Assembly: GCF_000445445.1 (NCBI RefSeq)
Contig: NZ_ASXP01000004.1
Location: 682,001 to 746,000, forward strand
Length of the DNA stretch: 64,000 nucleotides
Source: Sporomusa ovata DSM 2662
GTDB taxonomy: Bacteria > Bacillota > Negativicutes > Sporomusales > Sporomusaceae
Reading direction: 5' to 3'
Part shown: one piece after another, positions 53,482 to 61,951 of the stretch
How the letters are laid out: every line of letters begins with the position of its first letter
How positions within the stretch are numbered: the first letter of the stretch is position 1
Notes under the pieces: model-generated
Databases searched by the model: none
Told to the model about the DNA's origin: nothing
What the model saw: the letters and a program-made list of their open reading frames with translations, nothing else
Made by a program: the position numbers and the translations under genes

Positions 53482-54489
53482 TTACTTTAAGTATTTATCA
53501 AGAAAATCCAGCACTTTATTAATATTCTCTGGAGTAGTAAATTTTTCGTCTAAATGGTCGGCTCTTTCGATAATTTCAGAAATTACCTTATTTTTACCTA
53601 ATACATTTTCCAACTTGGTCGCAAAACCAACGGATTGTTCAAGCGGTATTATTTTATCCGCGTTACCATGCTGGATAAAAAATGGCGGATTGTCTGGACT
53701 TATGTAGGTTTCGGGGCTTGCCGCCATATATAACTCGGGAGCCTCATCTTTGGTTTTACCTATATAACTTGAATTACTTTTTCTAGCATTTTGCTGGATT
53801 TGCTTTAATTGATCCCCCAAGGTCAGGAAGTTAATTGGGCCATACCAATCAACTACGGCATCTATACGGCTTGATTGATTTGGATTTCCCATACTTAAAT
53901 CTTCTAACTTTTTTACATTACCTGATGTTCCAACTAATGCTGCAAGATTTCCTCCCGCTGAATCTCCCCATACCGCAATCTTTCCTGGGCTTAAAGCATA
54001 ATGATCTGCATTTGTGCGAATCCATCGGATAGCAGCTTTTACATCGTTAATTTGACTAGGAAAATTAGCTTCTCCACTTAGTCTGTAATTGATAGAAACA
54101 ACGGCATAACCCCTTTTAAGTGCCTCCATCATCGGAACAATCTGAAAGTCACGCTTGTCGCCTTTAATGAAAGAGCCTCCATGGATAGCCACAATAATTG
54201 GAAAAGGACCTTTTCCTTCATTGGGCAAATAAATGTCCAGTTTTTCGTTGGGCGATAGATTTGCATAAGGAACATCTAACCATTTACGCTGCACAATCGC
54301 AACATTTACACCCTCCCTGCTATTAAATATTTGATCTAAATAGTCGTCTGCCTGTTGCTGGTTTCCATTAGGCGACAGTGAGGATTGCGCACTAGCAAGA
54401 TCACTGCAATATATCAATAGGCTCATGCAAATGAAGAGAATCAGCATAATATTAAACATGTATTCTTTAATCTCGATTGATGCAAGCAT
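53482..54489 (-). CDS. Secreted alpha/beta hydrolase (esterase/lipase, BD-FAE/HSL type)
   Basis: The 335-residue enzyme carries an N-terminal signal peptide or anchor (about 11-35). A lipase/esterase fold follows, with the oxyanion HGGSF near 105, the nucleophile GDSAGGN near 175, and a late Asp and His (QHGNADKII...ERADHLDEKF). YANLSPNEKLDIYLP and AVVSINYRLSGEANFPSQI are family markers. It probably cleaves short acyl or carbohydrate esters outside the cytoplasm. The ATG has GAGGAG upstream. Confidence 0.88.
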   Translation of the reverse strand: MLASIEIKEYMFNIMLILFICMSLLIYCSDLASAQSSLSPNGNQQQADDYLDQIFNSREGVNVAIVQRKWLDVPYANLSPNEKLDIYLPNEGKGPFPIIVAIHGGSFIKGDKRDFQIVPMMEALKRGYAVVSINYRLSGEANFPSQINDVKAAIRWIRTNADHYALSPGKIAVWGDSAGGNLAALVGTSGNVKKLEDLSMGNPNQSSRIDAVVDWYGPINFLTLGDQLKQIQQNARKSNSSYIGKTKDEAPELYMAASPETYISPDNPPFFIQHGNADKIIPLEQSVGFATKLENVLGKNKVISEIIERADHLDEKFTTPENINKVLDFLDKYLK

Positions 54490-54587
54490 TTTCAGTCTCC
54501 TCGTATAATAGATTTACGGTGTTTTTGACAAGGGCACCGCATAAAAACTTGTTATCCTGAAATGGATATGGGATAATGAGCCTAACA

Positions 54588-54757
54588 GACAGAGGGCGCA
54601 GTATCTTCTCCTTGAAGTGTAGCTTCGTAAGAAAGAATCGCGCCTCTGTCCTTACGGTTAGATGCGAATGAGCTGGATAGCGATGATGCGCTGCATATCT
54701 AACGAGGTTGTGTTGCCGAAGAATCAGAGGGTAACCCTGTCTGTCGAACTTCAACAC
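54588..54757 (+). ncRNA. Putative bridge RNA in the left end of the IS110 element
   Basis: Three consecutive stem-loops lie just upstream of the transposase: GACAGAGGGCGC/GCGCCTCTGTC (54588-54650), GTTAGAT/ATCTAAC (54657-54703) and GTGTT/AACAC (54710-54757). IS110-family elements encode a bridge RNA in this place, with one 5' stem-loop and two internal-loop hairpins that bind target and donor DNA. The order and sizes fit. The loop assignments were not made. Confidence 0.65.
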
Positions 54758-54770
54758 GGAGGGGTTATTA

Positions 54771-55973
54771 TTGTTTTATTGCGGAATCGACATTGCCAAG
54801 CGTAATCACGAAGCCTCTATTATTGATGCGGATGGGAAACCGCTGCTTGAAAGCATCACCGTCACAAACACTCAGGACGGATGCGAAAAGTTGTTTTCTC
54901 TATTTGAACGCTTAAGCATCAGCAGATCGGATGTTATCATTGGAGTGGAGGCTACTGGCCACTACTGGTTGTCAGTCTATGAATGCCTTACCGAGCAAGG
55001 ATATAACGTTCGAGTGATCAACCCCATCCAGTCGGATGCCTTCCGGAAAATGTACATACGCCAAACCAAGAATGACAGTAAAGACAGCTTCATCATCGCC
55101 CAGGTGATGAGATTCGGACAATATTCAGAAACAACCTTGTCGGATGAAAACATTGTTGCTATGCGGCAGCTCACCCGGTTTCGTATGGCGCTGGTGGACA
55201 ACTGCGGAGACTGCAAACGTAGGATCATTGCCTTGTTGGATCAGGTTTTTCCTGAGTATGCAAGCCTGTTTTCCGACACCTTTGGCGTTACCTCCAAGGA
55301 ATTACTGTTGCAATGTCCCACCCCGGAGGATATGCTTGCTGTTTCTACCCGCAAGCTGACCAACCTGCTAAACAAGGACAGTCATGGACGATTTGGTGAA
55401 GAAAAAGCTAGGGAGCTTCGTGATGCTGCCGCCGGTTCTTTTGGTGTGGGCTTTGCCAAGAACGCCTTTGCGTTTCAGATACGGCAGCTTATCGAACAAC
55501 TCATGTTTCTGGAAAACCAGATAGAGGAACTGGACGAGCAGATTTCCCATCTATTGAAGCAGACCAATCAGGTTATCACCACAATTCCCGGTATCGCTGA
55601 TACACTGGGTGCCATCATTATCAGCGAAATTGGTGACATCAATCGCTTTGACGCGCCGGGTAAGCTGGTAGCCTTTGCCGGACTCGATGTAAAGGTTACG
55701 CAATCCGATGAATTTACCGGCACAAAACAGAAGATATCCAAGCGCGGCTCGCCCTATCTCCGGCGGGCTATTTGGCTTGCCGCACAGAGGGCGGCATTTT
55801 GTGACTCTATCCTGTCAGAGTATTATCAGTCCCTGAAAGCCAGAGGAAAGCATCATTTGACCGCCATTGGCGCGGTTTCACGGAAAATGTGTAACATCAT
55901 CTTCATGATTCTCAGGGAAAACAGGCCATATGAAGTAACGCCACTAAAGAAAACAAGGGAGGAATCAATATGA
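54771..55973 (+). CDS. IS110-family transposase (DEDD recombinase)
   Basis: The 400-residue protein has the RuvC-like DEDD domain with Asp7 (GIDIAK), Glu60 (GVEATGHYW) and Asp102/105 (KNDSKDS). A coiled coil follows at about 240-268, then the C-terminal transposase-20 domain with IPGIADTLGAIIISEIGDI. The conserved serine is in KRGSPYL (Ser327). This is a complete, seemingly intact enzyme that would act with the bridge RNA. The start is TTG at 54771 after GGAGGGG. Confidence 0.94.
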   Translation: MFYCGIDIAKRNHEASIIDADGKPLLESITVTNTQDGCEKLFSLFERLSISRSDVIIGVEATGHYWLSVYECLTEQGYNVRVINPIQSDAFRKMYIRQTKNDSKDSFIIAQVMRFGQYSETTLSDENIVAMRQLTRFRMALVDNCGDCKRRIIALLDQVFPEYASLFSDTFGVTSKELLLQCPTPEDMLAVSTRKLTNLLNKDSHGRFGEEKARELRDAAAGSFGVGFAKNAFAFQIRQLIEQLMFLENQIEELDEQISHLLKQTNQVITTIPGIADTLGAIIISEIGDINRFDAPGKLVAFAGLDVKVTQSDEFTGTKQKISKRGSPYLRRAIWLAAQRAAFCDSILSEYYQSLKARGKHHLTAIGAVSRKMCNIIFMILRENRPYEVTPLKKTREESI

Positions 55974-56323
55974 AACTTTGTGGAGTATGCATCCTAACTG
56001 ATGACGCGCCGCGTCTCGCCGCTTTTTATGAAATTGTACTCAATGAGTCTCCTGTCGTAGAAGGGCAGCATTATGGATTTGACAACGCCCAGCTTTCTGT
56101 CTATAATCCGGGCAACATAAATGTGGTCAATGACAAAAACATGTCACTCATGTTTTATGTCCACGATGTGTTGACGGAATACGACCGTCTTATTAAAGAA
56201 GTAATTGATATCGGCATTACCTCTCCGCCTGAACGCAGACCGTGGGGCACCTTTTCCTTTTGGTTTCTTGACCCCGACGGAAATACTGTTAGCTTTATTG
56301 AGAAGAAAGACGTTGAAACTTAA
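55970..56323 (+). CDS. VOC-family (glyoxalase/bleomycin-resistance fold) protein
   Basis: A 117-residue single-module VOC protein: ILTDDAPRLAAFYEIVL at the start, and WFLDPDGNTVSFIEK at the end with the metal-type Glu. Its ATG overlaps the transposase stop (ATATGA), and its ribosome site GGGAGG lies inside the transposase gene. Either the insertion landed exactly before the gene and now drives it, or it travels with the element. Substrate unknown. Confidence 0.86.
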   Translation: MKLCGVCILTDDAPRLAAFYEIVLNESPVVEGQHYGFDNAQLSVYNPGNINVVNDKNMSLMFYVHDVLTEYDRLIKEVIDIGITSPPERRPWGTFSFWFLDPDGNTVSFIEKKDVET

Positions 56324-56400
56324 AATTCCCACTTGACTTTTTATAGCTGGTCTTTCAAAACATATAAAATGCAAATATAGTTAGACCGTTATCTGACAGA

Positions 56401-57552
56401 TTAGATAGTGTGTTTCTTGACGTTCATGCCAAGGCCAAATAACCCTGCCAAAAGGGGCAACCAGATTAATAAATTAATGGCGAAAACAATCCCTTGATGT
56501 TCTGCTATCATTCCCACTAAGCCCACTCCAAGTCCACCAATTCCAATACCAAATCCCAGCATTAGCCCTGATGCCATAGCGGCGTTCTTACTAATAGTTT
56601 CTTGTGCAACCACCACTGTTACAGAAAAGGATGCTAGAAGGGCTGCACCAGCTAGAGCTAACAATACATAGCTCAAAAAACCATTCGTGTTGAGGAAGAA
56701 GTAAAACATTGGACTGGATATAACCAACGAACCTACAATTACCGCTTTCCTTCCAATTCGATCAGATAGATATCCGCCTACAATTCCACCCATAGCTCCG
56801 GAAAATAGCATCACAAATAGCAGACGGCTACCAGCTAGAAGTGAGATATTAGTTGTCTGCAGGTATAATGGCAGAAAAGCGATCAGTCCAAAGTACGCTA
56901 GAGAACGAAAGGCTACTACTAGCACTAATTTGGTAAGTTCGACCCAGTTCGAACGTAGGATAGGTATCAGAGACGGGGGAGCCACTTTTACCTCTGATGA
57001 AATCCTTGGCGCAGAAAACCAGAGCAAAATGGCAACAAGAACTCCCTGCAGGATAAATAGAGGAGTCATATCCAACCCATAGGCTTGGACAAATGGTACA
57101 ACCACCAGGGGAGTAAGTGCCCAGCCAACATTTCCTGCGGCAGTAAAGCAAGCTTGAAAGAAGCCTTTTCGGTTACCGCTTACAGCAGTAACCATAGCTG
57201 ATGCCTGGGGATGGAATGCAGCCGTTCCTACACCTGAAAGAGCTGCAACAATAACTAGTAGAGGATAATTTTTAAGCAATCCAACTAAACTTATTAGCAC
57301 TGCCATCCAGATCGTTCCCACATATACCATCCATCGCTGATTTTTTTGATCAACTAAATAGCCGAAAACTGGCTGTAGCAATGATGATGTAATAGTGAAC
57401 GCGGAGATCAAAAAAGCGCCTTTACTCACTCCGAGCCCCGCCGTCACCAAAAACGGCAGCAAAGTCTGAATGTAATTCATATACCAGTCGTTAAGTAAAT
57501 GGGCGAGCGAAAGGGAAACAACTTTCTCTTTATTTGGTGATGTCATATTCAT
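56401..57552 (-). CDS. MFS transporter of the fosmidomycin-resistance (Fsr) type
   Basis: The 383-residue protein has about 11-12 membrane segments. Family markers are SLAHLLNDWYMNYIQTLLPF at the N-terminus, VGTAAFHPQASAMV in the middle and YLSDRIGRKAVI at the loop 8-9 region. Fsr-like carriers export fosmidomycin and other drugs. It is 30 bases downstream of a PadR-type gene, so PadR probably regulates it. Confidence 0.9.
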   Translation of the reverse strand: MNMTSPNKEKVVSLSLAHLLNDWYMNYIQTLLPFLVTAGLGVSKGAFLISAFTITSSLLQPVFGYLVDQKNQRWMVYVGTIWMAVLISLVGLLKNYPLLVIVAALSGVGTAAFHPQASAMVTAVSGNRKGFFQACFTAAGNVGWALTPLVVVPFVQAYGLDMTPLFILQGVLVAILLWFSAPRISSEVKVAPPSLIPILRSNWVELTKLVLVVAFRSLAYFGLIAFLPLYLQTTNISLLAGSRLLFVMLFSGAMGGIVGGYLSDRIGRKAVIVGSLVISSPMFYFFLNTNGFLSYVLLALAGAALLASFSVTVVVAQETISKNAAMASGLMLGFGIGIGGLGVGLVGMIAEHQGIVFAINLLIWLPLLAGLFGLGMNVKKHTI

Positions 57553-57582
57553 AAAAGTACATCTCCTTTTTAAGACATTAGC

Positions 57583-57939
57583 CTATTTAGATAATTTTTT
57601 ATAGGAATCAAGAAAGAACTCTAAATTTTTCATTCGCATTTCAATATCGTCTTTAAATTCTACTAACTTCTTCAGTCCTTTATCGGTTATTTTATACCAC
57701 TTCTTGGCTGGTCCTGGAATATCTGTTTCCCAATAAGACGATACTGAACCATCTTCTTCTAGCTCCTGAAGTGAACGATAAATCACGGCACTATCTGTGT
57801 GATAACAAGGCAACTCCCTTTGCAGGGTATTTAAAAGAGCAGCTCCGTATAAATCATCCATAGCTAAAAAAAGTAAAATAAATGCGGGGGTATGTCGATA
57901 AGCCTGCTTTTTTTTGTATTTTTCTAACCATACTATCAT
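57583..57939 (-). CDS. PadR-family transcriptional repressor
   Basis: The 118-residue protein has the PadR winged helix (AFILLFLAMDDLYGAALLNTL, DSAVIYRSLQELEEDGSVSSY, KKWYKITDKGLKKLVEF) and a C-terminal dimer helix. The frame's first ATG lies directly on the GGAG site, which is too close. A nearby ATG (about 57930) has ideal spacing and would join this frame if an A8 run near 57910 were A7 (MVRKIQKKQAYRHTP). The N-terminus is thus doubtful. It likely represses the MFS gene. Confidence 0.88.
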   Translation of the reverse strand: MIVWLEKYKKKQAYRHTPAFILLFLAMDDLYGAALLNTLQRELPCYHTDSAVIYRSLQELEEDGSVSSYWETDIPGPAKKWYKITDKGLKKLVEFKDDIEMRMKNLEFFLDSYKKLSK

Positions 57940-58058
57940 CTCCTAAGTGTTAAATACATGTATATGTTTATTACACTATGATTTTAGCAGTAATTGGCAA
58001 AATAGTCAAGTAGAAGATACAAAGTACATTTTAGAATTATATAATTGTCATAAATAAA

Positions 58059-58094
58059 GGAACCAGCATCTCCATCTCATGGAATGCTAGTTCC
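58059..58094 (-). terminator. Hairpin, probable terminator of the 58265-58621 gene
   Basis: GGAACCAGCAT and ATGCTAGTTCC arms, one mismatch, are followed on the minus strand by TTTATTTATG. Apart from this and a direct repeat, the 325 bases between the PadR gene and the zinc-ribbon gene show nothing recognised. Confidence 0.55.
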
Positions 58095-58207
58095 GGTTAA
58101 AATTTCCTTAACTCAGTATATACCGTTCTTAAATAATCAGATAATAGATATTTCCGTTACATTCCATTTACTGTTTTGTACATGACACGGATGCTACCAA
58201 CACCCCT

Positions 58208-58227
58208 ACTGCTAAGAAAATGATGTT
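58208..58227. repeat. 20-base direct repeat, right copy
   Basis: This is the second copy of the sequence at 53443-53462, in the same orientation with one mismatch. On the minus strand both copies would translate to NI(I/V)FLAV, so they might be leftovers of one duplicated gene end. Confidence 0.5.
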
Positions 58228-58264
58228 AAAAAGAGTTGCTTCTCTCCTAACAGAATTAAGATGT

Positions 58265-58621
58265 TTATTTAGAATCTTTCTGTTTAGAAATTACGATTGA
58301 GTCTTTCATTAGCTGACTGCCTTCTAAAGGCACATTCCTAAATATTTCGTCATTAGAATTATCATCTCTAACCCTCTTGGTACTCAACACTTTGCGATAG
58401 TGAATAAAGGAGCCTTTCGATCCACACTCTGGACAATAGGTATTATCACTTCGGTGGCGATTAGCTTTCCAAGAAAATAAATTAAAGTGAAGCCCGCAGT
58501 TCTGGCAAATAAATCCGTTTACAAATACCCCCTCACGTTCTTTTTCTTTAACACCTACGGGTCTGTTTTCCAAGACTGGCATTGGCTGGCTTTGATTAAA
58601 ATAGTTGGTATCATCTTTCAT
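58265..58621 (-). CDS. Zinc-ribbon protein of unknown function
   Basis: The 118-residue protein has a clear four-cysteine ribbon: CQNCG near 39-43 and CPECGSKG near 63-70. The flanks are charged and low in complexity, with no other fold apparent. Such ribbons bind zinc and contact nucleic acid or protein. The family is not recognised. It stands alone between an intron remnant and the PadR unit. Confidence 0.65.
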   Translation of the reverse strand: MKDDTNYFNQSQPMPVLENRPVGVKEKEREGVFVNGFICQNCGLHFNLFSWKANRHRSDNTYCPECGSKGSFIHYRKVLSTKRVRDDNSNDEIFRNVPLEGSQLMKDSIVISKQKDSK

Positions 58622-58779
58622 AATGTAACCTCCCTAAAATAGATTTATCATTTACAATACTTAATCTAGGGTAGCTATGAACCATGTCAAACTATTATAA
58701 CTTCTTCTAATTATAATTATAACTTTCGTTAATTATTTCCTTCTATTTCTGAAAATTTATACTTGTTGCTACTGTAAGC

Positions 58780-59055
58780 AAGGGTCGGGATAGAGGTCAG
58801 GCGCACGCACTATTTCAATAGCCATGTTTCCTGACGCCTCCCTACAATCCCGGACAGTCGGTTTTCCCGGGTTCGGTTTTGACCTTAGGTTATAACGTAG
58901 CTGCCTTCCGAATTGAACCCAGGCTTAAATGGTAGTATCCATATTCCCCCATTGGTCTATTCGTTTGCCACTAGTTTGGTGGCATATTCTGGTTTATCAG
59001 GCTCAGTGTCCTGATTAAATTGTCCACCGCCTAAGTGCCAAGAGGTCCTTCGCAC
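58780..59055 (-). mobile_element. Probable 5' fragment (domain I) of a group II intron
   Basis: The segment is more GC-rich than its flanks, is non-coding and folds strongly on the minus strand. It begins with GTGCG, the group II 5' consensus, at 59055. Hairpins such as ATCAGG/CCTGAT and GCCAC/GTGGC follow, then AACCTAAGG...AACCGAA and a long GGGAGGCGTCAGG/CCTGACCTCT stem. No reverse transcriptase and no domain V is found, so it would be a truncated, inactive remnant. It fills most of the 610-base gap between two genes. Confidence 0.45.
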
Positions 59056-59231
59056 CGTCAGGTTACCTGCTCACTTGACCTAAGATTTGATCAAGAAGTT
59101 TGCGTATCACAGGGCTACACTCAGCATATAACTGTATGAATTTCCAAAATGGAAATACGCCAAAATTCGGCAATTTTCATACTGTAAATTACAGCTTTTA
59201 AGCTGAATATTCTTGCTTCAGTAATCATTTT

Positions 59232-59654
59232 CTAATACTTCAACAAGACAATTCCGGCAACAATAAGCACTGATGCTAATAATTTGTAGAACGTGACTTT
59301 TTCCCCCAGAAATATAATTCCTAAGAATACGGCAACCAGAGGAAAAGCAACGACAATCGGTGACACACGCCCCACTTCCCCAAATTTCAAGGCATAATAA
59401 TAGGCGAGTTGACCCAACAGCGCAGCGCAGATTCCTTCCAAAGCTATGTACATGGCGTTTTTAGCGGTCATTTCGGCCACTAATCCCCATTGGCCCTTGA
59501 TGGTTACTATTACCAAGAGTAATAGACTAATAATCACACTGCGTACGGTAAGGGCGGCCAGGGGCTGAACGCCCCCCAGCCCGAGTTTTCCGAAGATCGG
59601 CGCAATACCCCAAAATACCAACGCAATTCCAGCCAATAAATATGCATTCAACAT
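59232..59654 (-). CDS. Single-domain EamA/DMT-type transporter
   Basis: The 140-residue membrane protein has four to five hydrophobic segments and one EamA module (AYLLAGIALVFWGIAPIFGK, LGQLAYYYALKFGEVGRVSP, FLGEKVTFYKLLASVLIVAG). Proteins of this half size act as dimers, like small multidrug carriers or undecaprenyl-linked amino-arabinose flippases. The substrate is unknown. Confidence 0.88.
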   Translation of the reverse strand: MLNAYLLAGIALVFWGIAPIFGKLGLGGVQPLAALTVRSVIISLLLLVIVTIKGQWGLVAEMTAKNAMYIALEGICAALLGQLAYYYALKFGEVGRVSPIVVAFPLVAVFLGIIFLGEKVTFYKLLASVLIVAGIVLLKY

Positions 59655-59683
59655 TCGCTCTCAACCTCTTCTCTGGGGTGTCA

Positions 59684-59793
59684 GGGGTGTCACAGGGACG
59701 GGGTTGCCGACATTTGCGTATTTCTTGCATACCAACCTTCGTTCTACCTTACTAAAACACTGTTATGTCGATAATCAAGTCCCCTTGACACCC
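59684..59793. repeat. Degenerate inverted-repeat (REP-like) element
   Basis: GGGTGTCACAGGGACGGGG at 59685-59703 and CCCCTTGACACCC at 59781-59793 are partial inverted copies. Sequences of the GGTGTCA-AGGGACGG type are common dispersed repeats in Clostridia and relatives. Only one copy is seen in this window. Confidence 0.45.
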
Positions 59794-59847
59794 AATATTT
59801 TTGTCACAAATTGCATTGGCCAATGTCTTCCTTGAATAAAATGGTAT

Positions 59848-60762
59848 TTATTTTTCGCACAAGTTAACTACCGGTAGTAATACTCTGCAACCGTCTTTTG
59901 CAGAAGTCAAAAAATAATATTTTGGTGCAAGGTCGTATGCAAATCTATACCCATATAATTCCGGCTTGTAATTTTGAATGGCATTATCCATTTCAGAATG
60001 CGCGCCGCCATACCAGCTTTCATTTTCATAAGGCGCACCCTGAAACCATAGCATTGTTTGTCCAGCCAGTTCAATGATGTCGCAACCTTCCGGAATAGAT
60101 GAATTATAGTCCAATGGCACTTCTATGGCACAGCCAACTTTCGAAGTTCCTTCGGTTATTAAATATTCCGGCAAAATAACAAACGAAACTTTATCTATAC
60201 GGTTTGGTACTTTTTCTAAAGTGTCCCAAATATCACACCCGATTTCATCGCAATAGGTAAAATAGTCAGTAGATAAAATTCCGCGCTTAATAATCAGTTT
60301 GCGGGCAGGTTTTGTGATGAAAGTTGCGGTAACTGTTCTTGCTTCACTCATAGTATTCATTCCTTTTGAACGCAGTAGTAGGTAGTAATAACTCATAGGA
60401 GTTGGAGCCAAATAGTTGTTGTGAAAACATCTTTTACGATAATTTTGTGGCAAAACACCAAAATGCCTGTTGAACGCTTTTGTAAAACCTTCGTGTGATT
60501 CAAATCCTGAATCACGCGCAATTTCTAATATGCGTTCTTGATTATTGGATTCAATTAGCTTTCCGGTAGCCATTGCCAGCCTTAAATCTCGTATATATTC
60601 GAAAACTGTTTTATTCAATAACTCTTTGAATATACGCAAAGAATGTCTTTTTGAATATCCTGCTTCGGAGCATATATCATCAATGGTTAATTCATTATTA
60701 ATATTTTGGTGAATATAATCCTGCATACGTATTACAGCTTTTATCGGCTCTGATTCAGTCAT
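59848..60762 (-). CDS. AraC-family regulator with a GyrI-like domain
   Basis: The DNA-binding domain is N-terminal (about 8-108), with two helix-turn-helix units: IDDICSEAGYSKRHSLRIFK and ILEIARDSGFESHEGFTKAF. Residues 140-300 form a GyrI-like ligand domain with a conserved acidic residue in YNSSIPEGCDIIELAGQTML. This is the Rob-like layout used for drug or bile-acid sensing. The nearest same-strand gene is the EamA transporter downstream. Confidence 0.9.
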   Translation of the reverse strand: MTESEPIKAVIRMQDYIHQNINNELTIDDICSEAGYSKRHSLRIFKELLNKTVFEYIRDLRLAMATGKLIESNNQERILEIARDSGFESHEGFTKAFNRHFGVLPQNYRKRCFHNNYLAPTPMSYYYLLLRSKGMNTMSEARTVTATFITKPARKLIIKRGILSTDYFTYCDEIGCDIWDTLEKVPNRIDKVSFVILPEYLITEGTSKVGCAIEVPLDYNSSIPEGCDIIELAGQTMLWFQGAPYENESWYGGAHSEMDNAIQNYKPELYGYRFAYDLAPKYYFLTSAKDGCRVLLPVVNLCEK

Positions 60763-61157
60763 TTCTTACCTCCACTATAAGTATACAGCATCAATATTAT
60801 AATTTCTCGAACTGCATTGCCATTTTCACCTAACAAGTCATGTTATTTTATCAAAACCCATGTTTAAAAAATGTGTATTGGCAGCCTGTTCCGGGGTGTG
60901 TTTTATTTGCAAAGCCAGCAGTAATCTGCAAAGTGTCTATTCTGGAAAATAATTCATTTTGAAATTCTGTTTGATTCCTGACGGGTTTAATGTAATAAAT
61001 ATGTAGCAAACTATAGTACATAACAAGGATGCTGCCCACTATCCCTTGTACGCAACTTCAGGTTGCACACATTGCTAAAAAAGGAAATGCAAATTGGTGT
61101 ACTTACATTTTTTCATCTGTCATAATATATTCATCAAATGCAAAGGAGAATAATGAA

Positions 61158-61865
61158 ATGAGCTTTGGACAGAATTTGCAGTTCCTCAGAAAAATGCACA
61201 AGGGAATGACACAAGATAAATTAGCAGAGAAGATGGGAGTATCCCGACAAACTATATCAAAATGGGAAATGGATTCGGCTTTCCCGGAAATGGAAACGGC
61301 TATTGAGCTGTGCAAACTATTCTCTTGCTCTTTAGATGAACTGTTGCGTGGAAATATGAATTCAGATAGTGATGCATATACAAATATCAGATTGGAAGAG
61401 TTACCGTCTTTCAGATATGTCAGATACGCAGTCATCAGCGGAATGCCAGAAGATGATGCTGTAAAGCATGTAAACGCTTGGGCAACTTCTTGCGGGATAG
61501 AGCAGCCGGAAATCATCGGATGGGATTTTCCGTTTGTATCTCAGGAACAAATCAATGTGTACCATATGCACGGTTATGCAGCTGCATGTATTCTGCCACC
61601 GTGCTTTCATTCAACTTGCACAGACTTGGAAATTATTACGCAAGCAAGTCAGCGGTATGCGGTTATCACAATTAGCGAACCATTTAGGGCAGCATTCTCA
61701 TTGATTCCAAATGCATATAAGACGCTTATGCGATATATGGAAGTAAACGGCCTCCAGCATAAACAAGCAAAAGAAATCTTACCTTGTTTTGAGAAGGTAT
61801 ATGAAACAGACGGTATAACTAATATGGATGTATATATTGCGGTCGCCTCTCCTTATGGTCTATAG
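61158..61865 (+). CDS. XRE-family regulator with a GyrI-like domain
   Basis: The 235-residue protein has an XRE helix-turn-helix (LQFLRKMHKGMTQDKLAEKM, SRQTISKWEMDSAFPEME) and a C-terminal GyrI-like domain with RYAVITISEPF. AAAGGAG sets the ATG at 61158; an in-frame opening 43 codons longer is rejected. Upstream, 395 bases to the AraC gene hold no feature beyond probable promoters. The ligand is unknown. Confidence 0.88.
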   Translation: MSFGQNLQFLRKMHKGMTQDKLAEKMGVSRQTISKWEMDSAFPEMETAIELCKLFSCSLDELLRGNMNSDSDAYTNIRLEELPSFRYVRYAVISGMPEDDAVKHVNAWATSCGIEQPEIIGWDFPFVSQEQINVYHMHGYAAACILPPCFHSTCTDLEIITQASQRYAVITISEPFRAAFSLIPNAYKTLMRYMEVNGLQHKQAKEILPCFEKVYETDGITNMDVYIAVASPYGL

Positions 61866-61951
61866 TCTCTTATACTACTGGAACGTCCCTTTCGCAGTAG
61901 AATATATCATACTTTTACAGATTAATTAATACCGACTATAGAATTTTCATT

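Larger units (their letters stand above)
54588..55973 (+). mobile_element. IS110-family insertion sequence
   Basis: The element holds a folded left end and a transposase gene. IS110 elements lack terminal inverted repeats and often make no target duplication, so exact ends cannot be set by eye. The given range is the minimum. The right end may lie at or slightly past the transposase stop, where a VOC gene starts. Confidence 0.82.

Noticed and set aside
54467..54757. A 96-codon minus-strand frame through the IS110 left end
   Set aside because: It runs across the folded bridge-RNA region and has no family pattern.
60851..61039. A 62-codon minus-strand frame between two regulators
   Set aside because: No ribosome site, no recognisable pattern, odd composition.
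61029..61157. 43-residue N-terminal extension of the XRE regulator
   Set aside because: Helix-turn-helix proteins start at MSFGQNLQ-like sites and AAAGGAG sits before the inner ATG.
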